Below, in pieces: positions 44,908 through 52,979 of a DNA stretch of 64,000 nt. Positions within the stretch are counted from its first letter, which is position 1. Each line of letters starts with the position of its first letter. This DNA comes from JABCZH01 sp963803775 (GTDB lineage: Bacteria; Acidobacteriota; Terriglobia; Terriglobales; Acidobacteriaceae), in NCBI GenBank assembly GCA_963803775.1, contig CAWDNS010000001.1, forward strand, positions 1 through 64,000, written 5' to 3'. Under the pieces are notes generated by a model, which made no database searches, was not told where the DNA came from, and saw nothing but the letters and a program-made list of their open reading frames with translations. A program made the position numbers and the translations under genes.

Positions 44908-46113
44908 CTAGCTCTTGCGCCGCCTCTTGCCCAGGAATTTCTTCAGCACACGGATACCCTTGTCCACGTGTTTTTCTTGTAGCAGAAACGGCGGCAAGAA
45001 TCGCAACACGGTGTCTTGCGTGCTGTTGAAGAGGACGCCTTCGCCCAACGCTTGCTCCACAATTGGACGGGCGGGCACATCAAGCTGCAAACCCTGAATC
45101 AGGCCTCGGCCTCGCACTTCCTGGGCAGCGGCGTAGCGCTCGGTGAGCAGCTTCAGTTCCTGCTGCAAGTAGGCGCCGACGCGCGCGACATTTTCCAGCA
45201 GCTTGTCGTCTTCCAACACGGAGAGGTACTCCAGCGCGACCCGACAGGCAAGCGGCCCACCGCCGAAAGTGGTTCCATGTTGTCCAGCAGCAATCGCCGA
45301 AGCAAATTCTTCCTTCGCCAGAAACGCTCCCAGCGGCAGGCCGGCGGCGATGGGCTTCGCAATGGCTACGATGTCAGGGGTAACGCCAAATGTTTGGAAG
45401 GCGAAGATAGTGCCGGTGCGTCCCAAGCCACATTGGATCTCGTCGAAGATCAGAGCCGCGCGATGCTGGTCGGCCAGTCTTCGGCATTCCCGCAAAAATT
45501 CCACGGAGCATTCATAGATTCCGCCTTCCCCGAAAATCGGCTCCAGCACAATGGCGCAGGTGTTGTCATCAACCGCCGCGCGCAGACCGTCAGCATCGTT
45601 GCGGGCGACGAACTTCACGTCCTCCAGCAAGGGTTCAAAACCTTTGCGGTATTTATCCTGGCCGGTAAGCGACATTGAGCCAAAGGTGCGCCCGTGGTAG
45701 GAACCTTGCAGGGCCACCAACCGGCTTTTGGCTTCGCCTCCGGCGCGATGCCCAGCCAGCCGCGCCAATTTGATGGAGCCTTCAATCGCCTCGGTACCGC
45801 TGTTAGAGAAAAACGCCCGCTGCATACCTGAGAGTTGGCAGAGCTTCTCGGCAAGCAGTCCCTGGTATTCGTTGTAGTAAAGATTCGATAAGTGAATGGC
45901 CCGCGCCGACTGTTCGCGGATGGTCTTGACCATGCGCGGGTGCGCATGGCCCAACGCGTTCACCCCCAGCCCGGCAACGAAATCCAGGTAGCGTTTGCCG
46001 TCGAGGTCGAAGAGGAAAACGCCCTTGCCGCGTGCGATTACGAGCGGATATCGGTTATAGGTCTGGAGTAGAAACTGGCGTTCCCGTTGAACGACTTCTT
46101 CGCTTGAGCTCAT
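44908..46113 (-). CDS. Class III pyridoxal-phosphate aminotransferase (acetylornithine aminotransferase-like)
   Basis: 401 residues from ATG 46113 (SSSEEVVQRERQFLLQTYNRYPLVIARGKG), which matches the family start; upstream in-frame codons are rich in AT and look non-coding. Signature parts are FSNSGTEAIEGSIKLAR, SYHGRTFGSMSLTGQ, LIFDEIQCGLGRTGTIFAF and the PLP lysine in AIAKPIAAGLPLGAF. It fits ArgD, which transfers an amino group to N-acetylglutamate semialdehyde, or a succinylornithine/lysine-pathway relative. No other arginine genes are next to it. An alpha/beta hydrolase follows eight bases later. Confidence 0.82.
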   Translation of the reverse strand: MSSSEEVVQRERQFLLQTYNRYPLVIARGKGVFLFDLDGKRYLDFVAGLGVNALGHAHPRMVKTIREQSARAIHLSNLYYNEYQGLLAEKLCQLSGMQRAFFSNSGTEAIEGSIKLARLAGHRAGGEAKSRLVALQGSYHGRTFGSMSLTGQDKYRKGFEPLLEDVKFVARNDADGLRAAVDDNTCAIVLEPIFGEGGIYECSVEFLRECRRLADQHRAALIFDEIQCGLGRTGTIFAFQTFGVTPDIVAIAKPIAAGLPLGAFLAKEEFASAIAAGQHGTTFGGGPLACRVALEYLSVLEDDKLLENVARVGAYLQQELKLLTERYAAAQEVRGRGLIQGLQLDVPARPIVEQALGEGVLFNSTQDTVLRFLPPFLLQEKHVDKGIRVLKKFLGKRRRKS

Positions 46114-46255
46114 ATCAGAGAAATATAATTCTACTGGATTTGCTAATTCATAGAAGATGTGGGAAACGAGATAGCTAACCGACCCGTAAATCAAATAGTT
46201 ACCAAATATCACACGGCGGCTTCCAAAAAACATATCCTTACTATGGAATTGGATC

Positions 46256-46261
46256 TATAAT
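46256..46261 (+). promoter_or_regulatory. Perfect TATAAT -10 element upstream of the sensor kinase
   Basis: TATAAT in an AT-rich stretch with no good -35. If used, transcription begins near 46268, so the kinase cannot start at the TTG of 46263 and one of the later ATGs must be used. Confidence 0.35.
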
Positions 46262-46313
46262 ATTGGAACTAGATGTTTACAAGCCACTTACTGGTTCTCC
46301 TATGAAGGTGGTC

Positions 46314-49202
46314 ATGGCAGCGAACGTGCATAAGGCAGGGCGGGAGCCGTCCAGCCCGCGGCTATTGCCGTCGCCCGCCATGAATAAGGACTTCCAAGTC
46401 CGCTCCACCGTGATCCTGCTGGCGCTGCTGACCACGGCAGCCATCATTTACTCCGGATATAACTTCCAGGCAGAACGCTCGTTTCAGTTGCCCACAGACG
46501 GCGTCTGGTGGGTAGAGCAGGGCGGCAGCCTGGTAGCAGCTCGCGTGGATGAAGGTGGCCCCGGAACCCGCGCTGGAATCAAAGTCGGCGATCACCTGAC
46601 TGCGATCGATGAGCATGCGGCGACTACGACCGCAGCTCTCAGTCATCAATTGTTTCGCGTCGGAGCCTGGTCCAAGACTACGTACTCGCTGGTGCGGCAG
46701 GCAGTGCCTGTAGATGTCGTGCTGATCCCAGTTCCAGCCGAGCGTTCGCAATACGAATGGCTGAGACTGATTGGCCTGATCTATCTCGGAGTAGGACTCT
46801 ACGTGCTGCTGCGGCGGTGGACGGCGCCGGGCTCGACGCACTTTTATATCTTCTGTTTGGTTTCGTTCATCTTTTACAGCTTTCACTACAGCGGGAAACT
46901 CAATCCCTTCGATTGGACGATTTATTGGGGAAATGTTGTCGCCTGGATGCTGCAGCCCGCCTTGTTCCTGCATTTCGTTCTGACTTTTCCGGAACGACGC
47001 CAATTCGTACGCGAACATCGCTGGGTGATTCCCGCGGTTTACTTACCAGGGGCAGTGTTGTTGGGCGTGCATGTCGCGGCACTGCAACTGCTACGAGCGA
47101 GCGAGGTTTTGCGCTGGAACCTGGACCGGCTGCAGATGGCCTACCTGGCGGTGTTTTTCATCGCTGCCGCAGTAGTGCTGGTTAACTCCTACCGCTGGGC
47201 GGAAACCCCGATTCTTCGCCAGCAACTGAAATGGATTACGCGTGGAACTATTCTGGCGATCACGCCGTTTACGTTGTTCTACGTGATCCCGTACCTCACG
47301 GGCACGCTGCCGGAAAATACCATGAAGGTTTCCGTGTTGTCGCTCGGACTCCTTCCGTTGACTTTTGGCTACGCCATCTTCCGTTACCGGTTGATGGACG
47401 TGGACTTGATCTTCAAGCGCGGCATGGTGTACACGCTGTCGGCTGCGGCGATTATTGGCGCTTATTTCGCGGTGGTGGCAGCGGTGGCGGAAGTGGTGCA
47501 CGCCCGCGTTCCTAGTTCTGGTCCCATCGGGCTGGTGCTGGCCATTGTGGTCACGGCGCTGGTGTTCGATCCGGTGCGGAAATGGATCCAGGAACGTATT
47601 GACCAGTTTTTCTATCGCACGCGCTACGACTACCGAAAGACGCTGATCGAATTTGGCCGCGAACTGAGCGCGGAAACTGATCTCGACGAGATGTTGAGTT
47701 CCGTGGTGGACCGCTTGTCGCGAACGCTGCTGGTGGACCGCATGGCAGTATTCCTCTCTGGCGGAGAAGGGCCGGTACGGTTCCTGCTCTCGAAGTCATT
47801 TGGCATGACTCAGACCAGCGGGCTGGACTTGAGCTTCCTGGCTGCGCCGCGGCCGGAAATCGGCGCGGGACACATATTCTTCGACAACACCCATCAGGTG
47901 CCGCGCGAAACTCCGAGCGCACAGCAGACCATCGCGCGGCTTGACTTGAATTATTACATTCCCTGCCGCGCCCAGAAGCAGACCGTTGCGGTGCTGGGTT
48001 TGGGGAAAACCGTGGAAGGCGATTTCCTCTCCAGTGAAGATGTCGAACTGTTGGAAACTCTGGCCGGGTATCTGGGAATCGCGATTCAGAACGCTCGTCT
48101 GTATGCATCACTCGAGCAGAAGGTCGCCGAATACGAGCGCTTGAAGGACTTCAACGAGAACATTGTCGAGTCGATCAACGTGGGCGTGCTGGCCGTGGAT
48201 TTGGCCGACCGCATTGAGTCCTGGAATTCGCAGATGGAAGTGATGTATGCGCTACCTCGCTGGCAGGTACTGGCGCGTCCCTTGAGCGAAATATTGCCGG
48301 CAGCTTTCGTCGAAGAGTTCTACCGGGTGCGGCAAAATCAAGGCATCCACAACCTTTACAAGTTCCGGCTGAATACGCCGACAGGTGAAAGCCGGATTGT
48401 GAATGTGGCAATTGCGCCTCTGGTCACGCGGAAGTTCAACGTGATCGGCCGTCTGATCATCATGGACGATATTACCGAACGGATTGAACTTGAGGTGCAA
48501 CTCTCGCAGGCGGATAAACTCTCGTCCATTGGGTTGCTCGCAGCAGGCGTGGCGCACGAAGTCAACACGCCGCTGGCGGTCATTTCATCCTATGCGCAGA
48601 TGCTTTCCAAGCAGTTGCAAGGAGATCCGCAACGGAGTGCGCTGCTGGAAAAGATCACACGGCAAACCTTCCGCGCTTCGGAGATCGTCAATAACCTGCT
48701 GAACTTCTCGCGTACTAGCGGCACCGAGTTCACCGAGGTAGATGTGAACCGGATTATCCACGACACGCTGGCACTGCTGGAACATCAGTTCAAAACCTCT
48801 AAGATCCAGGTGCAGGACAAGATGGCGGCGCATCTTCCACCCATCAGCGGCAATGCCGGGCGGCTGCAACAGGTGTTTTTGAACCTGTTCCTGAATGCCA
48901 AGGATGCGATGTCCAACGGCGGCACCTTGCAGATTGCGACTTCCAATGGCGAAGGCGTCAGCGTGGTGGTATCGGACACCGGGTCGGGAATCGCTCAGGA
49001 ACATATCCAGCGTATTTACGATCCCTTCTTTACCACAAAGGCGTCGCGGGAAGGCCAGCCGCGAGGGACGGGACTGGGATTGTCGGTGAGTTACGGAATT
49101 ATTCAGGAACATGCGGGGAAGATTCGAGTCGAGAGCCGTCCCGGCGAGGGCACGCGGTTCTATCTCGATTTCCCGCTGATCAGGAAGGCAGTCAATGTCT
49201 GA
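46314..49202 (+). CDS. Multi-domain membrane sensor histidine kinase (PDZ-like, GAF, PAS)
   Basis: About 960 residues. One N-terminal membrane anchor (STVILLALLTTAAIIYSGY) leads to a periplasmic PDZ-like domain (GGPGTRAGIKVGDHLTAID). About eight further membrane helices follow (LIGLIYLGVGLYVLL onwards), then a GAF domain (around LDEMLSSVVDRLSRTLLVDRMAVFLSG) and a PAS domain (NENIVESINVGVLAVDLADRIESWN). The kinase core has H-box GVAHEVNTPLAVISSYAQML, N-box FLNLFLNAKDAM and G-boxes SDTGSGIAQE and GTGLGLSVSYG. The start is uncertain: 46302, 46314 (AAGGTGG close by) or 46380. It overlaps the next regulator gene by eight bases, and that regulator is its obvious partner. A PDZ sensor suggests envelope-stress or protein-terminus sensing. 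Confidence 0.82.
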   Translation: MAANVHKAGREPSSPRLLPSPAMNKDFQVRSTVILLALLTTAAIIYSGYNFQAERSFQLPTDGVWWVEQGGSLVAARVDEGGPGTRAGIKVGDHLTAIDEHAATTTAALSHQLFRVGAWSKTTYSLVRQAVPVDVVLIPVPAERSQYEWLRLIGLIYLGVGLYVLLRRWTAPGSTHFYIFCLVSFIFYSFHYSGKLNPFDWTIYWGNVVAWMLQPALFLHFVLTFPERRQFVREHRWVIPAVYLPGAVLLGVHVAALQLLRASEVLRWNLDRLQMAYLAVFFIAAAVVLVNSYRWAETPILRQQLKWITRGTILAITPFTLFYVIPYLTGTLPENTMKVSVLSLGLLPLTFGYAIFRYRLMDVDLIFKRGMVYTLSAAAIIGAYFAVVAAVAEVVHARVPSSGPIGLVLAIVVTALVFDPVRKWIQERIDQFFYRTRYDYRKTLIEFGRELSAETDLDEMLSSVVDRLSRTLLVDRMAVFLSGGEGPVRFLLSKSFGMTQTSGLDLSFLAAPRPEIGAGHIFFDNTHQVPRETPSAQQTIARLDLNYYIPCRAQKQTVAVLGLGKTVEGDFLSSEDVELLETLAGYLGIAIQNARLYASLEQKVAEYERLKDFNENIVESINVGVLAVDLADRIESWNSQMEVMYALPRWQVLARPLSEILPAAFVEEFYRVRQNQGIHNLYKFRLNTPTGESRIVNVAIAPLVTRKFNVIGRLIIMDDITERIELEVQLSQADKLSSIGLLAAGVAHEVNTPLAVISSYAQMLSKQLQGDPQRSALLEKITRQTFRASEIVNNLLNFSRTSGTEFTEVDVNRIIHDTLALLEHQFKTSKIQVQDKMAAHLPPISGNAGRLQQVFLNLFLNAKDAMSNGGTLQIATSNGEGVSVVVSDTGSGIAQEHIQRIYDPFFTTKASREGQPRGTGLGLSVSYGIIQEHAGKIRVESRPGEGTRFYLDFPLIRKAVNV

Positions 49203-50625
49203 AGCCGCCGTCATCTCGCGTCCGGTGAATAACAGCCGCTCGTCGATGGGTTCGGTGCTGATCATTGATGACGAGGCCGCCATCCGCGAATCGCTGGAGA
49301 CGCTGCTGGAAATGGAAGGCTATGCCGTCGACTCGGCCGACAGTGGTGAACTGGGATTGGCGCGAATCGGAGAGCGCAGCTTCGATCTGGTGCTGCTCGA
49401 CTTGGCGCTACCCGATCGTAACGGCATGGAACTCCTGGCGGAGATTCACGCCCAGGATCCGCAGCTTTCCATCATCATGATCACTGCGTACGGCACGGTG
49501 GAGAATGCAGTCAGAGCGATGCAGGTGGGCGCGGCGAATTTCATCCAGAAACCTTGGGACAACGAAAAACTTCTGGCCGATGTTCACGCGGCTATCGCTC
49601 GCCATCGGGCCGAGGAAGAAAACGTTCAACTCAAGCGCGCCCTCAAGCAACGCTACAACTTTGAAAACATCGTGGGCAAGAGCGAGCCCATGCTGAAGAT
49701 TTTTGATCTGGTGGGACAGGTGGCGACCAGCCGTTCAACCGTGCTTTTGCAAGGCGAGAGTGGCACGGGTAAAGAACTGATCGCGAAAGCCATCCATTTG
49801 AATTCTCCACGCCGGGATCGTTCCTTCGTTCCGGTGAATACCGGATCGGTGCCGCCGGACCTGTTGGAATCCACTCTGTTCGGCCATGTGAAAGGGGCAT
49901 TTACTAGCGCAATCGCGTCCAAGAAAGGCTTGTTTGAGGTTGCCGACCGAGGCACGCTGTTCCTCGACGAAATCGGCACCATGAACCTGGACATGCAGAG
50001 CAAGATATTGCGCGTGCTTCAGGACCGGAAGTTTATGCATCTGGGTGGAGTTCACGAAATCCAGGTGGATGTCCGCATCATTGCCGCCACCAATGTCGAT
50101 TTGCAACAGCAGGTTCGCGAGGGCAGGTTCCGGGAAGATTTATTTTACCGCCTGAACGTGATCACCATCGATCTGCCGCCATTGCGCCAGCGCCGTGAGG
50201 ACATTCCTTTGCTGGCCAACTTCTTCCTCGACCGCTACTCGAAAGAGAATGAGCTTGCGCTGCGGCGCATCACCACTGAGACTCTGCGTGCGCTGATGGC
50301 CCATGCCTGGCCGGGTAACGTGCGCGAACTGGAGAATGTGATCGAACGCGCCGTGGTCCTTTCCACGGAGGAAGACATCGGCCCCGAACTTTTGCCCGAC
50401 TCGATCGTGGGCCGAAGCGCGTCATTTCCCGCTTTACAACACCGCCCGGACGCTTCCCTGTTCGACATCATGGAAGATGGCGAGCGGCGCGTCATCGTCG
50501 ACATGCTGGAGAAATGCAATTGGAACCAGACTGAGGCCGCCGAGCGCTTTCACGTCCCCCTCTCCACCCTCAATCAGAAGATCAAGCGGCTGAACATCGA
50601 AATCAAGCGCAAGACAAGAGAATAG
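49195..50625 (+). CDS. NtrC-family sigma-54-dependent response regulator
   Basis: 476 residues. Receiver domain: acidic D25-D26, phospho-acceptor D69 in LVLLDLALPD, lysine in FIQKPWDNEK. AAA+ domain: Walker A GESGTGKE at 187-194, Walker B GTLFLDEIG, arginine-finger region, and loop 1 GAFTSA at 234-239. That loop is normally GAFTGA and contacts sigma-54; here the fifth residue is Ser instead of Gly. The C-terminus has a Fis-type helix-turn-helix (NWNQTEAAERFHVPLSTLNQKIKRL). It is coupled to the upstream kinase by an eight-base overlap and lies 102 bp before mlaE. I see no TGGCAC-N5-TTGC promoter before mlaE. Confidence 0.9.
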   Translation: MSEAAVISRPVNNSRSSMGSVLIIDDEAAIRESLETLLEMEGYAVDSADSGELGLARIGERSFDLVLLDLALPDRNGMELLAEIHAQDPQLSIIMITAYGTVENAVRAMQVGAANFIQKPWDNEKLLADVHAAIARHRAEEENVQLKRALKQRYNFENIVGKSEPMLKIFDLVGQVATSRSTVLLQGESGTGKELIAKAIHLNSPRRDRSFVPVNTGSVPPDLLESTLFGHVKGAFTSAIASKKGLFEVADRGTLFLDEIGTMNLDMQSKILRVLQDRKFMHLGGVHEIQVDVRIIAATNVDLQQQVREGRFREDLFYRLNVITIDLPPLRQRREDIPLLANFFLDRYSKENELALRRITTETLRALMAHAWPGNVRELENVIERAVVLSTEEDIGPELLPDSIVGRSASFPALQHRPDASLFDIMEDGERRVIVDMLEKCNWNQTEAAERFHVPLSTLNQKIKRLNIEIKRKTRE

Positions 50626-50727
50626 GCAGCGTCCGATGCGGCAATACAACCTTCCGCCAGTTGGGCTGAAACGGGGCCGCCTTCTCTGCTATAGTTCCGT
50701 GAGCATGACGCGATCTGAGATGACGCA

Positions 50728-51510
50728 ATGGAACTGATCTCTCCTACCGAAATCGCCAAAGAGAAAATTGAAGCAGTCCAGGATTTTTCCGTTCTGGCGG
50801 GCCGCTCCGTAGTCAATCTATTCCGCTATCCCCGCTATTTTGCTGACATGATGCAGCAGGCCGACCTGATTGGAGTTGGGTCTTTGCCCATCGTGGTACT
50901 GACGGGTTTGTCGATCGGCGCGGAGTTGGCGCTGAACAGCGCCAACACGCTACAACGGTTTGGTTCACTGTCGTTGATCGGGCAGTTGGTATCAGTCGGA
51001 ATGGTGCGCGAGTTAGGACCGATCATTACTGGCCTGATGGTCGCCGGCAGAAACTCTTCTGGCATGGCCAGCGAACTAGGTTCGATGGTGGTGACCGAAC
51101 AAATCGATGCCATGCGCGCCCTGGGCACCGACCCGATGAAGAAGCTGGTGACTCCGCGGGTAATTTCCACCGTATTCATGCTGTTCTTCCTGACTATCAT
51201 CTCGGACCTGCTGGGGTTGTTCGGTGGAGGGCTGATTTCCACTTTCCTATTCAGAGTCGACTGGCGGCAGTACTGGAACAGCGCCTACCAGATCCTCATG
51301 TTCCAGGATGTGCTCATGGGACTGCTGAAGCCTGTCCTTTTTGGCTTCATTATTGCCACTGTGGGCTGTTACTACGGAGTTTCGGCGCGGGGTGGGACAC
51401 AGGGCGTGGGCCGGGCAACCACACAAGCGGTGGTGGCGTCGTCAGTTTTGATCCTTATGGTGGACCTGCTGACCACTAAGTTCTTGATGGCAATCTTTTC
51501 CTATCGCTGA
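50728..51510 (+). CDS. mlaE: MlaE-type ABC transporter permease
   Basis: 260 residues with five or so membrane helices. Family marks are LIGVGSLPIVVLTGLSIGAELAL, the motif VRELGPIITGLMVAGRNSSGMASELGSMVVTEQIDAM, and FGFIIATVGCYYGVSARGGTQGVGRATTQAVV. It forms the inner-membrane channel of the Mla/Mce-type complex that moves phospholipids between the membranes. The ATPase mlaF follows three bases later. The usual mlaD partner is not in the window. A two-component system lies directly upstream in the same direction. Confidence 0.92.
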   Translation: MELISPTEIAKEKIEAVQDFSVLAGRSVVNLFRYPRYFADMMQQADLIGVGSLPIVVLTGLSIGAELALNSANTLQRFGSLSLIGQLVSVGMVRELGPIITGLMVAGRNSSGMASELGSMVVTEQIDAMRALGTDPMKKLVTPRVISTVFMLFFLTIISDLLGLFGGGLISTFLFRVDWRQYWNSAYQILMFQDVLMGLLKPVLFGFIIATVGCYYGVSARGGTQGVGRATTQAVVASSVLILMVDLLTTKFLMAIFSYR

Positions 51511-51513
51511 GTC

Positions 51514-52362
51514 ATGGCTGCGCCTCCCATCACGTTGGATGACCGCCAGACCTCAACCGAAAACTCACGCTCGCCGGTTATCGCGTTTGACGACGTTTCG
51601 ATCGCCTTCGAGGGGAGAACTGTTCTCGACGGGATTTCCTTCCAACTCGCCAAAGGCGAGACCAAGGCGATCTTCGGGGTCGCGGGTTCGGGGAAGAGCA
51701 CGATTCTCAAGCTCGCCCTGGGACTCATGAAGCCCGACTCTGGACACATTCATGTACTGGGCGAAGATGTCACCCAGATGCGGGAAGAGGATTTGTTCGA
51801 TCTGCGGCGGAAGATCGGTATGGTCTTTCAGGAAAGCGCACTGTTCGATTCGCTCACGGTGCGGGAAAATGTTGCCTTCCGGTTGCTTGAGGAAGGTGAC
51901 GTCACGGAAGAAGAGGTAGAAAAGCCGGTCCGCGAATCACTGAGTTTTGTGGAACTGGAAAAAACGGTGGACATGTTTCCCTCCGAACTGTCGGGCGGCA
52001 TGCGGCGGCGGGTAGCCATTGCCCGCGCCATCATCACCCATCCAGAGATATTGCTTTACGATTCCCCGACCGGAGGACTGGATCCGGTCACCTCCACGAC
52101 TATTGTTCAATTGATCGTGAAACAGCGGGACGTGTACAAGACCAGTTCGCTGCTGGTGACCCACCGGCTGCAGGATGCATTCACCATGGCGGCAAGCTAT
52201 TTCGACCGCAAGACCAATCAGATGCAGCCGTTGCCGCCTGGCATGCGGGGAGAAGTCCCGATGGGCTTCCTGATTTTGAGGGACGGCAAGATCATCTTCG
52301 ATGGCGACGTGCATGAACTGGCGGCGTGCCGCGACGAGTACATCCGCGAGTACATTTCCTAG
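51514..52362 (+). CDS. mlaF: MlaF-type ABC transporter ATP-binding protein
   Basis: 282 residues. Walker A GVAGSGKST, Q-loop VFQESALFDSLTVREN, ABC signature LSGGMRRRVAIARAI, Walker B ILLYDSPTGGLDPVT and a switch histidine in LLVTHRLQDAF. The DSPTGGLDP in place of DEPTAGLDP is an altered Walker B: the catalytic glutamate is Ser, which is also seen in other MlaF-like ATPases but deserves a check. The C-terminal MRGEVPMGFLILRDGKIIF follows the usual end. It powers MlaE. The next gene is convergent. Confidence 0.9.
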   Translation: MAAPPITLDDRQTSTENSRSPVIAFDDVSIAFEGRTVLDGISFQLAKGETKAIFGVAGSGKSTILKLALGLMKPDSGHIHVLGEDVTQMREEDLFDLRRKIGMVFQESALFDSLTVRENVAFRLLEEGDVTEEEVEKPVRESLSFVELEKTVDMFPSELSGGMRRRVAIARAIITHPEILLYDSPTGGLDPVTSTTIVQLIVKQRDVYKTSSLLVTHRLQDAFTMAASYFDRKTNQMQPLPPGMRGEVPMGFLILRDGKIIFDGDVHELAACRDEYIREYIS

Positions 52363-52373
52363 CAGAAAAATAC

Positions 52374-52398
52374 AGCGGCTACGGTAGACGCAGCCGCC
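52374..52398. terminator. Possible terminator between mlaF and a convergent gene
   Basis: GCGGCT (52375-52380) and AGCCGC (52392-52397) can pair around an 11-base loop between convergent stops. There is no T run on either side, so support is weak. Confidence 0.3.
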
Positions 52399-52413
52399 TC
52401 CTGTAATTTCCGC

Positions 52414-52866
52414 TTAGGCAGCCGCCTTCGCGGCTTTGCGCAAGTTAGCAATCGATTGCTGGGTTTGTTTCAATCGCTCCGGGCCTCCTTGGGAGGTCAT
52501 GATCACCTTCTCCATGTTGCCGAAAAGCTTGGGATTCTGCATCTTTTCGCGCAACTCCTTGAGGAACGGTTCGACCTTGGCGAAGATAAAGAACATCTCG
52601 CCGGAAAAGCTGCCTTCCATAAAGAGCTCCCGGTTGAGGGCACCGTGCAGCACAAAGCCGGAAGCCATCTCCCAGTATCCACTCACTTGGCGCAGCCAGG
52701 CGTTTTCCTGACTGCCAAAAGCAGTGATAACTTTCAAGATGTCATCGGCGGATTCGGGCCAGAAGCCCAGCCACCAGTTTCGTGCTTTGCGGATTTCGGC
52801 CTCACGCCGGAGATCATAGAGCTTGAGAATCAATTCAGCATCGGCGGTCGTCGGTGTATTGGACAT
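52414..52866 (-). CDS. Helical protein of unknown function
   Basis: 150 residues, largely helical and without membrane segments or signal peptide. It contains several aromatic patches (RNWWLGFWPESADDIL, RQVSGYWEMASGFVLHGAL) and FSGEMFFIFAKVEPFLKELRE, and ends in an Ala/Lys-rich tail. I recognise the type from acidobacterial genomes but not a function. An upstream region of 110 bp separates it from topA, which runs in the same direction. Confidence 0.6.
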   Translation of the reverse strand: MSNTPTTADAELILKLYDLRREAEIRKARNWWLGFWPESADDILKVITAFGSQENAWLRQVSGYWEMASGFVLHGALNRELFMEGSFSGEMFFIFAKVEPFLKELREKMQNPKLFGNMEKVIMTSQGGPERLKQTQQSIANLRKAAKAAA

Positions 52867-52979
52867 GCAATTCTCCTATCGAATGTTGTGTGGTTGAGTG
52901 GAAACTTGGTCTAGGACTGACGAGCTTATGGATGAGCGAAACCCCGCCGGGATTCAAAATAAGTGCGGCAGCGGCCCGG

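Noticed and set aside
46263..46313. TTG 46263 as start of the sensor kinase
   Set aside because: TATAAT at 46256-46261 would put the transcript start downstream of this codon, and no Shine-Dalgarno precedes it.
50626..50727. Sigma-54 promoter before mlaE
   Set aside because: No TGGCAC-N5-TTGC pattern is visible in the gap after the NtrC-type gene.
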